Source of the DNA: VGWB01 sp964480945
Lineage (GTDB): Bacteria > Bacteroidota > Ignavibacteria > UBA10030
DNA length: 36,267 nt
Direction of reading: 5' to 3'
NCBI GenBank assembly: GCA_964480945.1
Contig: CAYZRX010000035.1
Coordinates: forward strand, 1-36,267
Of this stretch, positions 7,646 through 14,588 are shown piece after piece. The translations under genes were made by a program, and so were the position numbers. Within the stretch, counting starts at the first letter, position 1. Every line of letters begins with the position of its first letter. The notes beneath the pieces were generated by a model, which saw only the letters and a list, made by a program, of their open reading frames with translations, searched no databases and was not told where the DNA came from.

Positions 7646-8887
7646 TCACTCATCCATTCTATTCATCAATTCGTCCAAATCCTTTTCTCCCTGGCTTTGT
7701 GCAGCCAACGCGAGCGGAATGCGGTTCAGTGCTTGATCAAGATCGTCGCGCAGGTCCTCAAAATCCTCGCACCCGACGGAAATTCGCACCAGCTCATTGA
7801 GAATACCGGCTTGAGTGCGTTCGTGTTCCGGTATGGAGGCGTGTGTCATAGAAGCCGGATGCTCGATCAGAGATTCCACGCCGCCAAGCGACACAGCAAG
7901 CGTGAACAAGCGGACACTGTTCATCACGATCCTTCCCCCGTCCAATCCTCCTTGCACACCGAATGCGATCATACCGCCGAAGCCATCCATTTGCTTTCTC
8001 GCAAGTTCGTGATGCGGATGATCGGGCAATCCTGGATACGATACCCACGTAACCATCAGATGCTCTTTGAGGAAGCGCGCGAGCTTGAGGGCGTTCTCCT
8101 GACTTCGCTCTACGCGCAACGGCAGTGTACGCACACCCCTGAGAATCAACCACGCTTGGTGTGGATCCATGGTGCCGCCGACGAGGTTCAACACAGGCCT
8201 GATTTTCTCGAATAATACTTGATTCCCCGTAATGATCATGCCTCCCAGAACATCGCTATGGCCATTGACGTACTTGGTCAGACTGTGCACGACGATATCT
8301 GCTCCCTGCTCAAGGGGGCGCTGCAAGAATGGGCTTGCAAAGGTGTTATCAACAGCAAGAACAGCTCCGTGGCGGTGAGCAATCGACGCGGCCCCGGCAA
8401 TGTCCGAAAGCTTCATCGTCGGATTGGCCGGAGTCTCCAAATAGATGATTCGTGTTGATGGGCGCACTGCGTTCTCGATTTGACTCAAATCGGAAGTATC
8501 GACAAACGTTGATTCAATGCCGAGTTTCTTGAAGATGGTCTCCAGAACGACACGGGTCGGTCCGTACACAGAATCGGTGCTCACCACGTGTGTTCCTTGT
8601 TCGAGAAGGGAGAGGAATACCGTTGTCACTGCTGCCATGCCTGTCGCTGTTGCCATTCCTCTCCAACCACTCTCAAGAGCGGTCATGTTCTCTTCCAGAG
8701 CATTCACCGTCGGATTGCCCAGGCGCGTATACACATACCCGGATGATTCTCCCGAGAAGCGTGCTGCACCTTCTTCCGCACACGAGAACGAGAATGTGGA
8801 AGTCTGGAAAATCGGGACCGACACTTCACCGAAGTGCGTTCGGTGCGGGTTACCGCCGTGGATTGCTTTTGTGGATTTGTGCATCAT
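7646..8887 (-). CDS. PLP-dependent trans-sulfuration enzyme (methionine gamma-lyase / cystathionine gamma-synthase type)
   Basis: This 413-residue cytoplasmic enzyme is of the Cys/Met metabolism PLP family. Diagnostic segments are YVYTRLGNPTVNALEE, the SVYGPTRV phosphate/substrate loop, ETPANPTMKL, VDNTFASPFLQRP, the PLP-lysine in HSLTKYVNGHSD (Lys205) and SLGGVESLIEHPASMTH near the C-terminus. Members catalyse gamma- or beta-elimination or replacement on methionine, cystathionine or O-acyl homoserine. The cysteine that marks classical methionine gamma-lyase in the YGC loop is proline here (YGPT), so the exact reaction is left open. Start: two adjacent ATGs, the first at 8885-8887 with GAGAGAGG upstream. 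The neighbour downstream is arginine decarboxylase. Confidence 0.88.
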   Translation of the reverse strand: MMHKSTKAIHGGNPHRTHFGEVSVPIFQTSTFSFSCAEEGAARFSGESSGYVYTRLGNPTVNALEENMTALESGWRGMATATGMAAVTTVFLSLLEQGTHVVSTDSVYGPTRVVLETIFKKLGIESTFVDTSDLSQIENAVRPSTRIIYLETPANPTMKLSDIAGAASIAHRHGAVLAVDNTFASPFLQRPLEQGADIVVHSLTKYVNGHSDVLGGMIITGNQVLFEKIRPVLNLVGGTMDPHQAWLILRGVRTLPLRVERSQENALKLARFLKEHLMVTWVSYPGLPDHPHHELARKQMDGFGGMIAFGVQGGLDGGRIVMNSVRLFTLAVSLGGVESLIEHPASMTHASIPEHERTQAGILNELVRISVGCEDFEDLRDDLDQALNRIPLALAAQSQGEKDLDELMNRMDE

Positions 8888-9042
8888 GATTACCTCTCTC
8901 TCGATTTGGTGTCCAGGACAGTTCTACCGTAAGAGAATTGCAGCAGCACCTGTTCGACTGACCCAGACGGTATCATAGTCTGTGACTACTTCAGCTTTCG
9001 TGGGCCTCCTGAGATGCTTCTTCTTCCCAATCGATTGTTTCG

Positions 9043-9375
9043 TCAGGCCTCCTGTTTTGCTCTCGGCGCTCGGATCGGCACGATGAGAGAGACAGTCAAC
9101 GCCAGGATTGCGTGAAGAGAGACCAGCGTGTAACCGGTGGGGAGGTCGAAATTGTACGAAACGACGATCGCGGCAATGTTCACGACCGTGCCGATGATCC
9201 ACGCGTTGATGATTGGAATCCCCTTTCTGATCCTGAGTGCGATGAGGGCGGGAGCTACCAGCAGGGCGAACACAACGAGTACTCCTCCCAGTCGCACCGC
9301 AACGGTCACCGTAATTGCAAACGTCACAAAGAAAAGCGCTTCTCTGACAAGTGCAGGCTGTTTCGCTCAGATGAG
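9043..9375 (-). pseudogene. Metal ABC-transporter permease (ZnuB/TroC, ABC-3 family), C-terminal remnant
   Basis: The open frame holds about 105 residues reading LFFVTFAITVTVAVRLGGVLVVFALLVAPALIALRIRKG, two further hydrophobic segments and a short basic tail. This matches the last third of ABC-3 family membrane subunits for Zn/Mn/Fe uptake. An in-frame stop lies just upstream (about 9374) and no start codon with a ribosome binding site serves it. The N-terminal helices, the ATPase and the binding protein are absent. It is therefore a deletion remnant; the GTG at 9327 could give a 94-residue stub at most. Confidence 0.65.
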
Positions 9376-9402
9376 ACACCTACCGCACTGGTTTGCTGGC
9401 TT

Positions 9403-9795
9403 TCAATCAAGCTTTCCTACGTTGTCGCGGAGTCTGCCTGCGAGATACATGTGCACCGCTTTCTCCACTTCGGTCTCATCCGTTACGATCATTTCAATGC
9501 CCCGGGCCCTCAGGTCTTCCCAGGCTCTTCGGCCCATGCCGTGGCTAATGACTACATTGCAGTCGCTCAGCCCTTCTGCGGCAGAATCATGATCATGAGG
9601 ATCACCTGTGCCGCGATGATGTTCGCCATGCTGATGCCCCTCGTGGTCTCCGCGAAAGTGCCCGGTGAAGGTGTTCTGTCGCATGGACTGATGGATGATA
9701 TTGCCATTCTCGATTTCGAAAATGGCGAAGTATGGACTGCGCCCGAAGTGATCAGAAATGATTTTCCCCTGTTCGGTGGCAACGGCAATCTTCAT
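9403..9795 (-). CDS. NifX/NifB-C-like (dinitrogenase cofactor domain) protein with His-rich insertion
   Basis: This 130-residue protein of the NifX/VnfX/NifB-C superfamily begins MKIAVATEQGKIISDHFGRSPYFAIFE and ends with a MYLAGRL helix. Family members bind or carry metal-sulfur cofactor precursors such as NifB-co or the ORP Mo-Cu cluster. Residues 46-69 form an inserted loop with eight histidines in 24 residues (HFRGDHEGHQHGEHH...HDH), replacing the usual short linker. It is probably metal binding. The ATG at 9793-9795 has GGAAAG upstream. Neighbours are a peptide deformylase pseudogene and a permease stub on the same strand. Three more NifX-like proteins are encoded at 14589, 15679 and 31071. 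Confidence 0.88.
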   Translation of the reverse strand: MKIAVATEQGKIISDHFGRSPYFAIFEIENGNIIHQSMRQNTFTGHFRGDHEGHQHGEHHRGTGDPHDHDSAAEGLSDCNVVISHGMGRRAWEDLRARGIEMIVTDETEVEKAVHMYLAGRLRDNVGKLD

Positions 9796-9847
9796 GAGGT
9801 CTTCCTTTCCTTGTTGATTCGTTTCATAATCTGATCTTCCGATCGTA

Positions 9848-10353
9848 TTACAGTTCTTGAGGCAGCTTCTCCCTCTCTCGGAGGGTCACAACAGGACCAT
9901 AATCGAGAATCAGCACTCCATTCAAACGATCTCATGTTGAATGACCCGCGCCATAAGACCGCTCAGGTCCCGGGTGAGTTCTCTTCCTGCTGGATCGATT
10001 CCGCAGGCCACGATCGACTCGTTGCGGGTTACTCTTACTCCCACGTTGGGAAGGCTCAGGCAACCCTCCAAGAGGGACGCTTCTCCTCGTCGGTCAAGAA
10101 TCTCGGGATTGATGAGCGACAGAAGCCCTTCACCGATGTCGGCGATGATCAATCGTCGCATCACCCCTATTTGTGGCGCGGCCAGGCCGATCCCATCACG
10201 ATTGTACATGATTCTCGCCATTTCTCCTAGCAAGGCGCGTACTGATTTGCAGACGTCCGCGACGGGCAACGCCGTTCACCGGAGGATGGGGTCGGGGTAC
10301 TCTCTCAGGGGAGATCGCGTCTCAATCCGCTTGAGCTTCGTCTCGTCATTCAT
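9848..10353 (-). pseudogene. def: Peptide deformylase, inactivated copy
   Basis: Reading from the ATG at 10351-10353 (GGAAGTG upstream) gives LREYPDPILR, then an in-frame TGA, then ALPVADV...GLAAPQIG (motif 1), EGCLSLP (motif 2) and RVIQHEI (motif 3). The frame then breaks. Comparison with the expected QHEIDHLNG shows four bases missing directly after QHEI, deleting the Asp and the second zinc-ligand His. In the shifted frame LNGVLILDYGPVVTLRE continues to a stop at 9848-9850. Two independent lesions make this a pseudogene. A TTG inside (10267-10269) could give a 115-residue product, but it would lack the metal site. An intact def is at 21919. It lies between a zinc-ribbon gene and the His-rich NifX gene. 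Confidence 0.85.
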
Positions 10354-10354
10354 A

Positions 10355-10561
10355 TCACTTCCTTGGTCGAGAAGATTTCTTTGCTTGGCTCTCCTTCAGA
10401 AGCTGATGATGGTATGACCCCTCGCGCAACATCTTCGTGCCGCACGCGGGGCACGTCTCTTCCTGACAAGGAACTCCACGACGATGGGGGATTCTCTGTC
10501 CGCATTTCGGGCAGAGGCAGTGCCCGCCCGTTCCCATTCCTTGTCTTTGCTCCTGTCGCAT
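10355..10561 (-). CDS. Small zinc-ribbon/ferredoxin-like CxxC protein
   Basis: This 68-residue protein has cysteines arranged as CLCPKCG near residues 15-20 and CQEETCPACGTKM near 32-44, i.e. two knuckles suited to bind zinc or an Fe-S centre. The same arrangement (CVCPQCG...CVERKCPKCGTAM) forms the C-terminus of the NifX-like fusion at 14589-15194, so they are paralogues. The ATG at 10559-10561 is preceded by GGGAGGAG. It lies about 45 bases downstream of the CGGC gene, and its stop comes one base before the start of the def pseudogene. Function unknown; small proteins of this kind commonly accompany DUF5320 and NifX-like genes. Confidence 0.75.
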   Translation of the reverse strand: MRQEQRQGMGTGGHCLCPKCGQRIPHRRGVPCQEETCPACGTKMLREGSYHHQLLKESQAKKSSRPRK

Positions 10562-10607
10562 GAGTGCTCCTCCCAGAAATAAACCAAGGGTGTTGGTGTG
10601 TTCCCGC

Positions 10608-11054
10608 CTAGCTATAAGCCTGGCGCGTATGTTCATCTGTGAGTATCGATGCCAAAGCTGCCTTCCACTCCGGGGATCTCCACGTGCCCAGCTTCATATG
10701 GATCTCGAAGTAGCTTTGCGGGATCGGATGAGTCCCCACGACCACATCCATTCCGTACTTTGTTTTGACGAAATCCTGGAAATGGAAGAGATACGGGCAG
10801 GGAGGATATCCAACGACGAGTCCCGTGGCAAAGTGAACGACCTGGGCGCCGTTCTTCTGCATTTCGGCCGGAGCATATTCAACGTTGCCTCCCGGGCATC
10901 CTGCACAGGTGGTGTAGCCAACAAGTTCTACGTTCTGGTCCTTGTACGTGTGGAACGCGCCTTCGCGGTTGCGCAACGCCCTCAAGCATTTTCCACCGGC
11001 ACAGGTGTGATAGCGGTGACAGATGATGATTCCGATCCTCACGAGTCCGTGCAT
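10608..11054 (-). CDS. CGGC domain protein (putative metal-binding)
   Basis: This 148-residue protein begins MHGLVRIGIIICHRYHTCAGGKCLRAL, with Cys12, Cys18 and Cys23. It continues ELVGYTTCAGCPGGNVEYAPAEM and GLVVGYPPCPYL. This cysteine and glycine layout defines the CGGC domain, a presumed metal-binding family of unknown function in anaerobes. Start: ATG at 11052-11054 with GGAGATC upstream; a longer in-frame version crosses the Fur-box palindrome and is rejected. The palindrome at 11096-11114 lies 42 bases upstream of the start, so iron control by the adjacent Fur is likely. It is followed by the zinc ribbon, def remnant and NifX-like gene. Confidence 0.85.
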   Translation of the reverse strand: MHGLVRIGIIICHRYHTCAGGKCLRALRNREGAFHTYKDQNVELVGYTTCAGCPGGNVEYAPAEMQKNGAQVVHFATGLVVGYPPCPYLFHFQDFVKTKYGMDVVVGTHPIPQSYFEIHMKLGTWRSPEWKAALASILTDEHTRQAYS

Positions 11055-11095
11055 GACTGATCTCCGGCTATGTTGTTGGAGGAACTGTAGTCGTA

Positions 11096-11114
11096 ATTGA
11101 AAACCATTTTCAAT
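11096..11114. promoter_or_regulatory. Fur-box-like palindrome upstream of CGGC gene
   Basis: ATTGAAAACCATTTTCAAT is a perfect 8-3-8 palindrome between fur (ending at 11130) and the CGGC gene (starting at 11054). It is AT-rich and 19 bp long like Fur operators. A half-site of it, ATTGAAAATGG, recurs just upstream of the fur start at 11604-11614. The inference is an operator for the adjacent Fur-family protein. Confidence 0.65.
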
Positions 11115-11129
11115 AAGCGGCAAAAAAAA

Positions 11130-11594
11130 TTATGCTTCTCTCTTGCAGCGCGAGCACTTCCCATAGAATTGAATCACATGCCCCGTGATTTGAAACCCGT
11201 GCTTCTTGGAAAGCTCTCTCTCCACTTTCTTCAGGAGCTCAAGTTCCTCGTCGACGAAATCGTCATAGTCGATGACGCGTTTGCAGATCGTGCAGACGAG
11301 GTGATGGTGATGACCCAGTTTCGTCAGACTCTCGATGAGTTCGTAGCGGCTGCGACCGTCCCCGAAATGCAGTTTCGTCACGACCCCCATTCCTTCTAAG
11401 AGATCAAGGGTGCGGTAGACCGTCGTCAGTCCGACATTCGGGTGCGCCTTATGGACTTGCATGTAGACTTCCTCTGCCGAGACGTGCTCCTTCGTACCGG
11501 CCAGAACATCGATGATTATTCTCCGGGGTTCAGTGATGCGCAAGCGCTTCTTCCGCAGACTTGCATGCAACTCGAGGGTTTTCGCGTTGCTCAT
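11130..11594 (-). CDS. fur: Fur-family metal-responsive transcription regulator
   Basis: This 154-residue DNA-binding repressor has an N-terminal winged helix (ITEPRRIIIDVL...VGLTTVYRTLDLL) that recognises Fur-type operators. The dimerisation/metal domain contains HHHHLVCTIC (residues 95-104) and C-terminal CSRCK (147-151), a structural zinc site of two CxxC pairs. Whether it senses iron (Fur), peroxide (PerR) or zinc (Zur) cannot be decided from sequence alone. The start is the ATG at 11592-11594 with AAGG upstream. Palindromic boxes lie upstream of its own start and downstream before the CGGC gene. FeoAB and bacterioferritin nearby favour an iron role. Confidence 0.9.
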   Translation of the reverse strand: MSNAKTLELHASLRKKRLRITEPRRIIIDVLAGTKEHVSAEEVYMQVHKAHPNVGLTTVYRTLDLLEGMGVVTKLHFGDGRSRYELIESLTKLGHHHHLVCTICKRVIDYDDFVDEELELLKKVERELSKKHGFQITGHVIQFYGKCSRCKREA

Positions 11595-11601
11595 GGTCGC
11601 C

Positions 11602-11630
11602 TTATTGAAAATGGATACCGTTAGCAATAA
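11602..11630. promoter_or_regulatory. Fur-box-like element in fur promoter (putative autoregulation)
   Basis: An interrupted inverted repeat TTATTG...CAATAA spans this stretch. Its left part ATTGAAAATGG is identical to the half-site of the palindrome at 11096-11114 (read on the opposite strand). It lies within about 40 bases upstream of the fur start codon. The right half is degenerate, so this is a weaker site. Confidence 0.45.
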
Positions 11631-11885
11631 CAATCGCTGTGCCATTGAACCAACGACGCGGCAACGTGGTTTTCAACCCCTTGCTGCTCGGCGTTCACCT
11701 GCGGGAGGCGTGAACTGCTACTGCCTTCCCGCATTTGGGAGCGCGTCTTTCTATTCTCGGAATCAAGAACAGGAGACTTTCACGTGTGTCCTGCAAAGAC
11801 TCGCCGGAATCCCGCTAAGGGACGCAGAGCAAATCTGCCGGGATAAGGCCATGCTTTCCATGATGTGCATCGCGTGCTCCCGCTA

Positions 11886-11927
11886 CGAAAAGGAATCGCC
11901 CCACGCAGTTGGGGCGTTTTCCTTTTC
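11886..11927. terminator. Hairpin terminator related to 623-660
   Basis: The left arm CGAAAAGGAATCGCCCCA pairs with TGGGGCGTTTTCCTTTTCG, with a small internal mismatch, around a short loop. It is preceded by GCTCCCGCTAC (11876-11886). Both the motif and the stem closely resemble the arrangement at 611-660, so the two are copies of one element. It may terminate transcription from either side. Confidence 0.7.
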
Positions 11928-11961
11928 GGCAGTATCAGAACAGAACCAGGTGTCCTGTTGA

Positions 11962-12040
11962 TCCCGTCACGACGCCGTCGTGACGGGAGAAATCCCGCCG
12001 TTGTTTGGCGGGACTTGCCCCGCTTGTTCTTGGAGCGGGG
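11962..12040. repeat. Array of three GC-rich hairpins
   Basis: Hairpin 1 is a perfect 13-bp inverted repeat with a one-base centre (11962-11974 with 11976-11988, arms TCCCGTCACGACG). Hairpin 2 pairs TCCCGCC (11993-11999) with GGCGGGA (12007-12013). Hairpin 3 pairs CCCCGCT (12018-12024) with AGCGGGG (12034-12040). Hairpin 2 matches the element at 3259-3292. They lie in a gene-poor stretch and look like an intergenic palindromic repeat family, or stacked terminators. Confidence 0.7.
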
Positions 12041-12329
12041 CCCTCGACCTTTGATCCTTCGACTCACGCAATTGCGGAGGGATCGGTTCTGATGCCTTCC
12101 AGGTTGCGGAGAAATTTGAGGTGCACGTGTGCATAACTTCCGGCACAGCGGCTTGCGAAGAGTCTGAATCTGAACCATCGTAACGACTACACGCTCCAGG
12201 CTGCCTGAACAAGAAAGCTGTCAATGCGTCCATGAGCAACGGGCAGCGGCGTCCCACGAGCGCTCTGCAATGTGGTCATAACACCATCTGCCGACGAATC
12301 CGGCAAAATGACCGGGCATCGATTCGTAT

Positions 12330-12537
12330 TGCAGGAGGAAGGCCCGAATTGGCTGCCATTCTTCGTACTCTCGCAGCGTCCCTCATCGTTGTCTTTGTCG
12401 TGATGCACGTGTATCTTATCACACCGGGTCTCACGTTAACTTCAAACATCCGAGTTATGATGGCGGGAACCGAGGATATCGATGAAGAAGAAAGACCAAT
12501 GGCCAGCGATTCCCCTCATCCCAAGCCCGGTGCTTGA
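12330..12537 (+). pseudogene. Cytochrome b-type membrane subunit, C-terminal remnant
   Basis: The open frame reads ELAAILRTLAASLIVVFVVM, then HVYLITPGLTLTSNIRVMMAG with an acidic tail. This resembles the last helix and tail of thiosulfate-reductase/formate-dehydrogenase type cytochrome b subunits, where HVY...TGHT...IKAMITG is typical. No upstream helices or start codon with family similarity are seen, so it is treated as a fragment. Identification rests on this short stretch and is tentative. Confidence 0.4.
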
Positions 12538-12633
12538 GCATCAATGGCATGAAGGCGCGCCGAGAAGAGGAACCTTGTTGGCCTATGCTGCATCTAACGA
12601 GTAGACTATGGGTCCATTGAAGACGAGGAAACG

Positions 12634-12999
12634 ATGAGTCTGATCGAATTAGAGAATGTCACGAAGGTGTATCGGACGGGTGAAGCATCAGTGAAAGCGC
12701 TGAAAGGAATTTCGCTTCAGCTCGAGAAACAAACGTTTGTTTCCTTCATTGGCCCATCGGGGAGCAGAAAATCAACACTCCTGAACCTCATCGGCGTTCT
12801 CGACAGGCCGACGCGAGGTACGATTCGCGTCAACGGAACGGAACAGATTGGCTCGCAGCGAGCGTTTTCCAAGCATTTTGAACGTGTCCAACGTTATGGC
12901 AGTTTTTGTCAACGTATCCCTGGATCAGCGACACATACCAAGCCACGACTGCTATCAACTTTTCGGCCACATTTCAAGAAGTCTGACCGATCTGTATGA
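12634..12999 (+). pseudogene. ABC-transporter ATPase (MacB/LolD type), N-terminal remnant
   Basis: The first ~72 codons match the N-terminus of MacB/LolD-type ATPases: LIELENVTKVYRTGEASVKALKGISL, then the Walker A region and LLNLIGVLDRPTRGTIRVNG. The Walker A reads GPSGSRKST, with arginine replacing the essential glycine before lysine, which should abolish nucleotide binding. After about residue 72 similarity ends; Q-loop, signature motif and Walker B are all missing. The frame ends in a TGA overlapping the start of the sigma54 regulator (ATGA), which looks accidental. Confidence 0.75.
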
Positions 13000-14396
13000 T
13001 CACTAGGACGTCAAAGAAGAGGAGAGGAAACGAGGCCATTCCCAGCGCGCCCACGGATGCTATCCTCGAGAGCATCTCTGACGGGGTCTTTACGGTGGAG
13101 CCAGAATGGCACATCACGTCATTCAACCGGGCGGCGGAGGAGATCACGGGTATCCACCGCGCAGAGGCCATCGGCCGGCACTGCTCGGAGGTGTTCCGCT
13201 CGAGCATGTGCGAAGTCGATTGCGCATTGAGACAGACATTGAAGACGGGAAAGCCGATCATCGGCAAGGCGGCGTACATCATCAATGCGGACGGGGTCCG
13301 CATCCCTATCAGCGTTTCGACCGCGGTGCTGCGCGATGCCGAAGGCCGGGTCATCGGTGGAGCAGAGACCTTCCGGGATCTCCGCGAGATCGAGGCCTTG
13401 CGACAGGAACTCGAGGGGAAATCCCGGGTAGGCGAACTTGTCAGTCGAAGCCCTCTCATGCAGAAACTCTTCGAGGCTCTCCCGGCCATCGCAGCCAGTC
13501 CCAGCACAGTGTTGATTCTTGGTGAGACCGGGACTGGAAAGGGATTAGTTGCCCGGACAATTCATTCGTTGAGCTCACGGTCGAAGGGTCCATTCGTCGC
13601 CGTAAATTGTGGGGCACTACCGGACACGCTGCTCGAATCGGAGCTCTTCGGGTACAAGGCGGGTGCATTCACCGGTGCGAACAAGGACAAGCCCGGGCGT
13701 TTCGCCGTAGCCGAAGGGGGAAGCATCTTCCTGGACGAGATCGGAGAGGTGAGTACGGCGGTCCAGGTTCGGCTTCTTCGTGTGCTTCAGGAGCGGACCT
13801 ATGAACCACTGGGAGCAACCCGTTCCGAGACCGCCAAGGTACGAATCATCGTCGCCACCAACACGGATCTGGTCGAACAGATGCGCAAGGGGACTTTCCG
13901 CGAGGACCTGTACTACCGTGTGAACGTCGTCCGAGTTGAGTTGCCGCCGCTGCGCCGACGAAAAGAGGATATCCCCCTCTTGGTGGAACAGTTCATTGAT
14001 CGGTTCAACCGGTTGCAGCAGAAGTCCATCCAGGGAATCACGGACGAGGCTCTCTCCTTGCTCATGGCTCATCGCTGGCCAGGAAACGTGCGCGAATTGG
14101 AAAACGTGATCGAGCGGTCCTTCATCCTGTGCAACAGAGGCTTTATTGGCATTAAACATCTCCCGGAGGAACTGACAGGCGGTGCGGCAGCTGTTTCCTC
14201 TTCTAACATGAGGATGACGCGGGATCTGCTGGAGACACAGGCCATTCGAAACGCGCTGGGACACAATTCCTTCAGTCGTCTCGCCGCAGCCAAAGAACTC
14301 GGCATACACAAGAGTACCCTGTTTCGCAAAATGAAAAAGCTGAGAATCTCGCTCCCAAAAGAAGACGGCCGTTCACACCGCAAGCAGCAACAGTAG
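12996..14396 (+). CDS. Sigma54-dependent activator: PAS - AAA+ - Fis-type HTH
   Basis: This 466-residue enhancer-binding protein activates sigma54-RNA polymerase with ATP. A PAS domain (about 20-130) contains Cys63, Cys72 and Cys76 in RHCSEVFRSSMCEVDC, a cysteine cluster that could bind a redox or metal cofactor. The AAA+ domain follows: Walker A GETGTGKG (176-183; usually ends in GKE), the sigma54-contact loop GAFTGA (223-228), Walker B GGSIFLDEIGE (241-251) and the R-finger region FREDLYYR. The C-terminus has a Fis-like helix-turn-helix (LAAAKELGIHKSTLFRKMKK). There is no receiver domain, so the signal is probably sensed directly by PAS. It precedes, in the same direction, a near-consensus -24/-12 promoter at 14530 and the ORP-like operon that it probably controls. 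Confidence 0.94.
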   Translation: MITRTSKKRRGNEAIPSAPTDAILESISDGVFTVEPEWHITSFNRAAEEITGIHRAEAIGRHCSEVFRSSMCEVDCALRQTLKTGKPIIGKAAYIINADGVRIPISVSTAVLRDAEGRVIGGAETFRDLREIEALRQELEGKSRVGELVSRSPLMQKLFEALPAIAASPSTVLILGETGTGKGLVARTIHSLSSRSKGPFVAVNCGALPDTLLESELFGYKAGAFTGANKDKPGRFAVAEGGSIFLDEIGEVSTAVQVRLLRVLQERTYEPLGATRSETAKVRIIVATNTDLVEQMRKGTFREDLYYRVNVVRVELPPLRRRKEDIPLLVEQFIDRFNRLQQKSIQGITDEALSLLMAHRWPGNVRELENVIERSFILCNRGFIGIKHLPEELTGGAAAVSSSNMRMTRDLLETQAIRNALGHNSFSRLAAAKELGIHKSTLFRKMKKLRISLPKEDGRSHRKQQQ

Positions 14397-14529
14397 CGTT
14401 CACGCACCCCGTCTTTCGAGATTGAGTCGTATGATTGCGACCGTCGTCGCTTCAAAGCCCTCCACGTAATCCGCGATAAATTCCATCTGCTGAAACACTT
14501 AGGAAGCCCTCTGCCCATGACGTCCGCCT

Positions 14530-14545
14530 TGGCACGATGAGTGCA
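14530..14545 (+). promoter_or_regulatory. Sigma54 -24/-12 promoter
   Basis: TGGCACGATGAGTGCA matches the sigma54 consensus TGGCACGRNNNTTGCW at every fixed position except one T in the -12 box. It lies 44 bases before the ATG at 14589, with room for a start site near 14557, and follows the sigma54 activator gene. A small inverted repeat GCGAC/GTCGC at 14437-14450, about 85 bases upstream, is a candidate enhancer site but is weak evidence. Confidence 0.8.
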
Positions 14546-14588
14546 GTATTATTGCTGTGGACACCATTCAATACAGTGCAGACGTACG

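Noticed and set aside
10267..10353. TGA in the def copy read as a recoded sense codon
   Set aside because: Other genes use TGA as a normal stop (e.g. mrp/DUF89 overlap), and the same copy has a four-base deletion in its active site, so decay is the simpler explanation.
11629..11644. Possible sigma54 promoter upstream of fur (minus strand, TGGCAC then TTGT)
   Set aside because: The -12 element lacks the essential GC (it has GT), and a Fur-type operator explains the region better.
13617..14309. 230-codon minus-strand frame opposite the sigma54 regulator
   Set aside because: Shadow of the AAA+ coding sequence; no start signals or family similarity.
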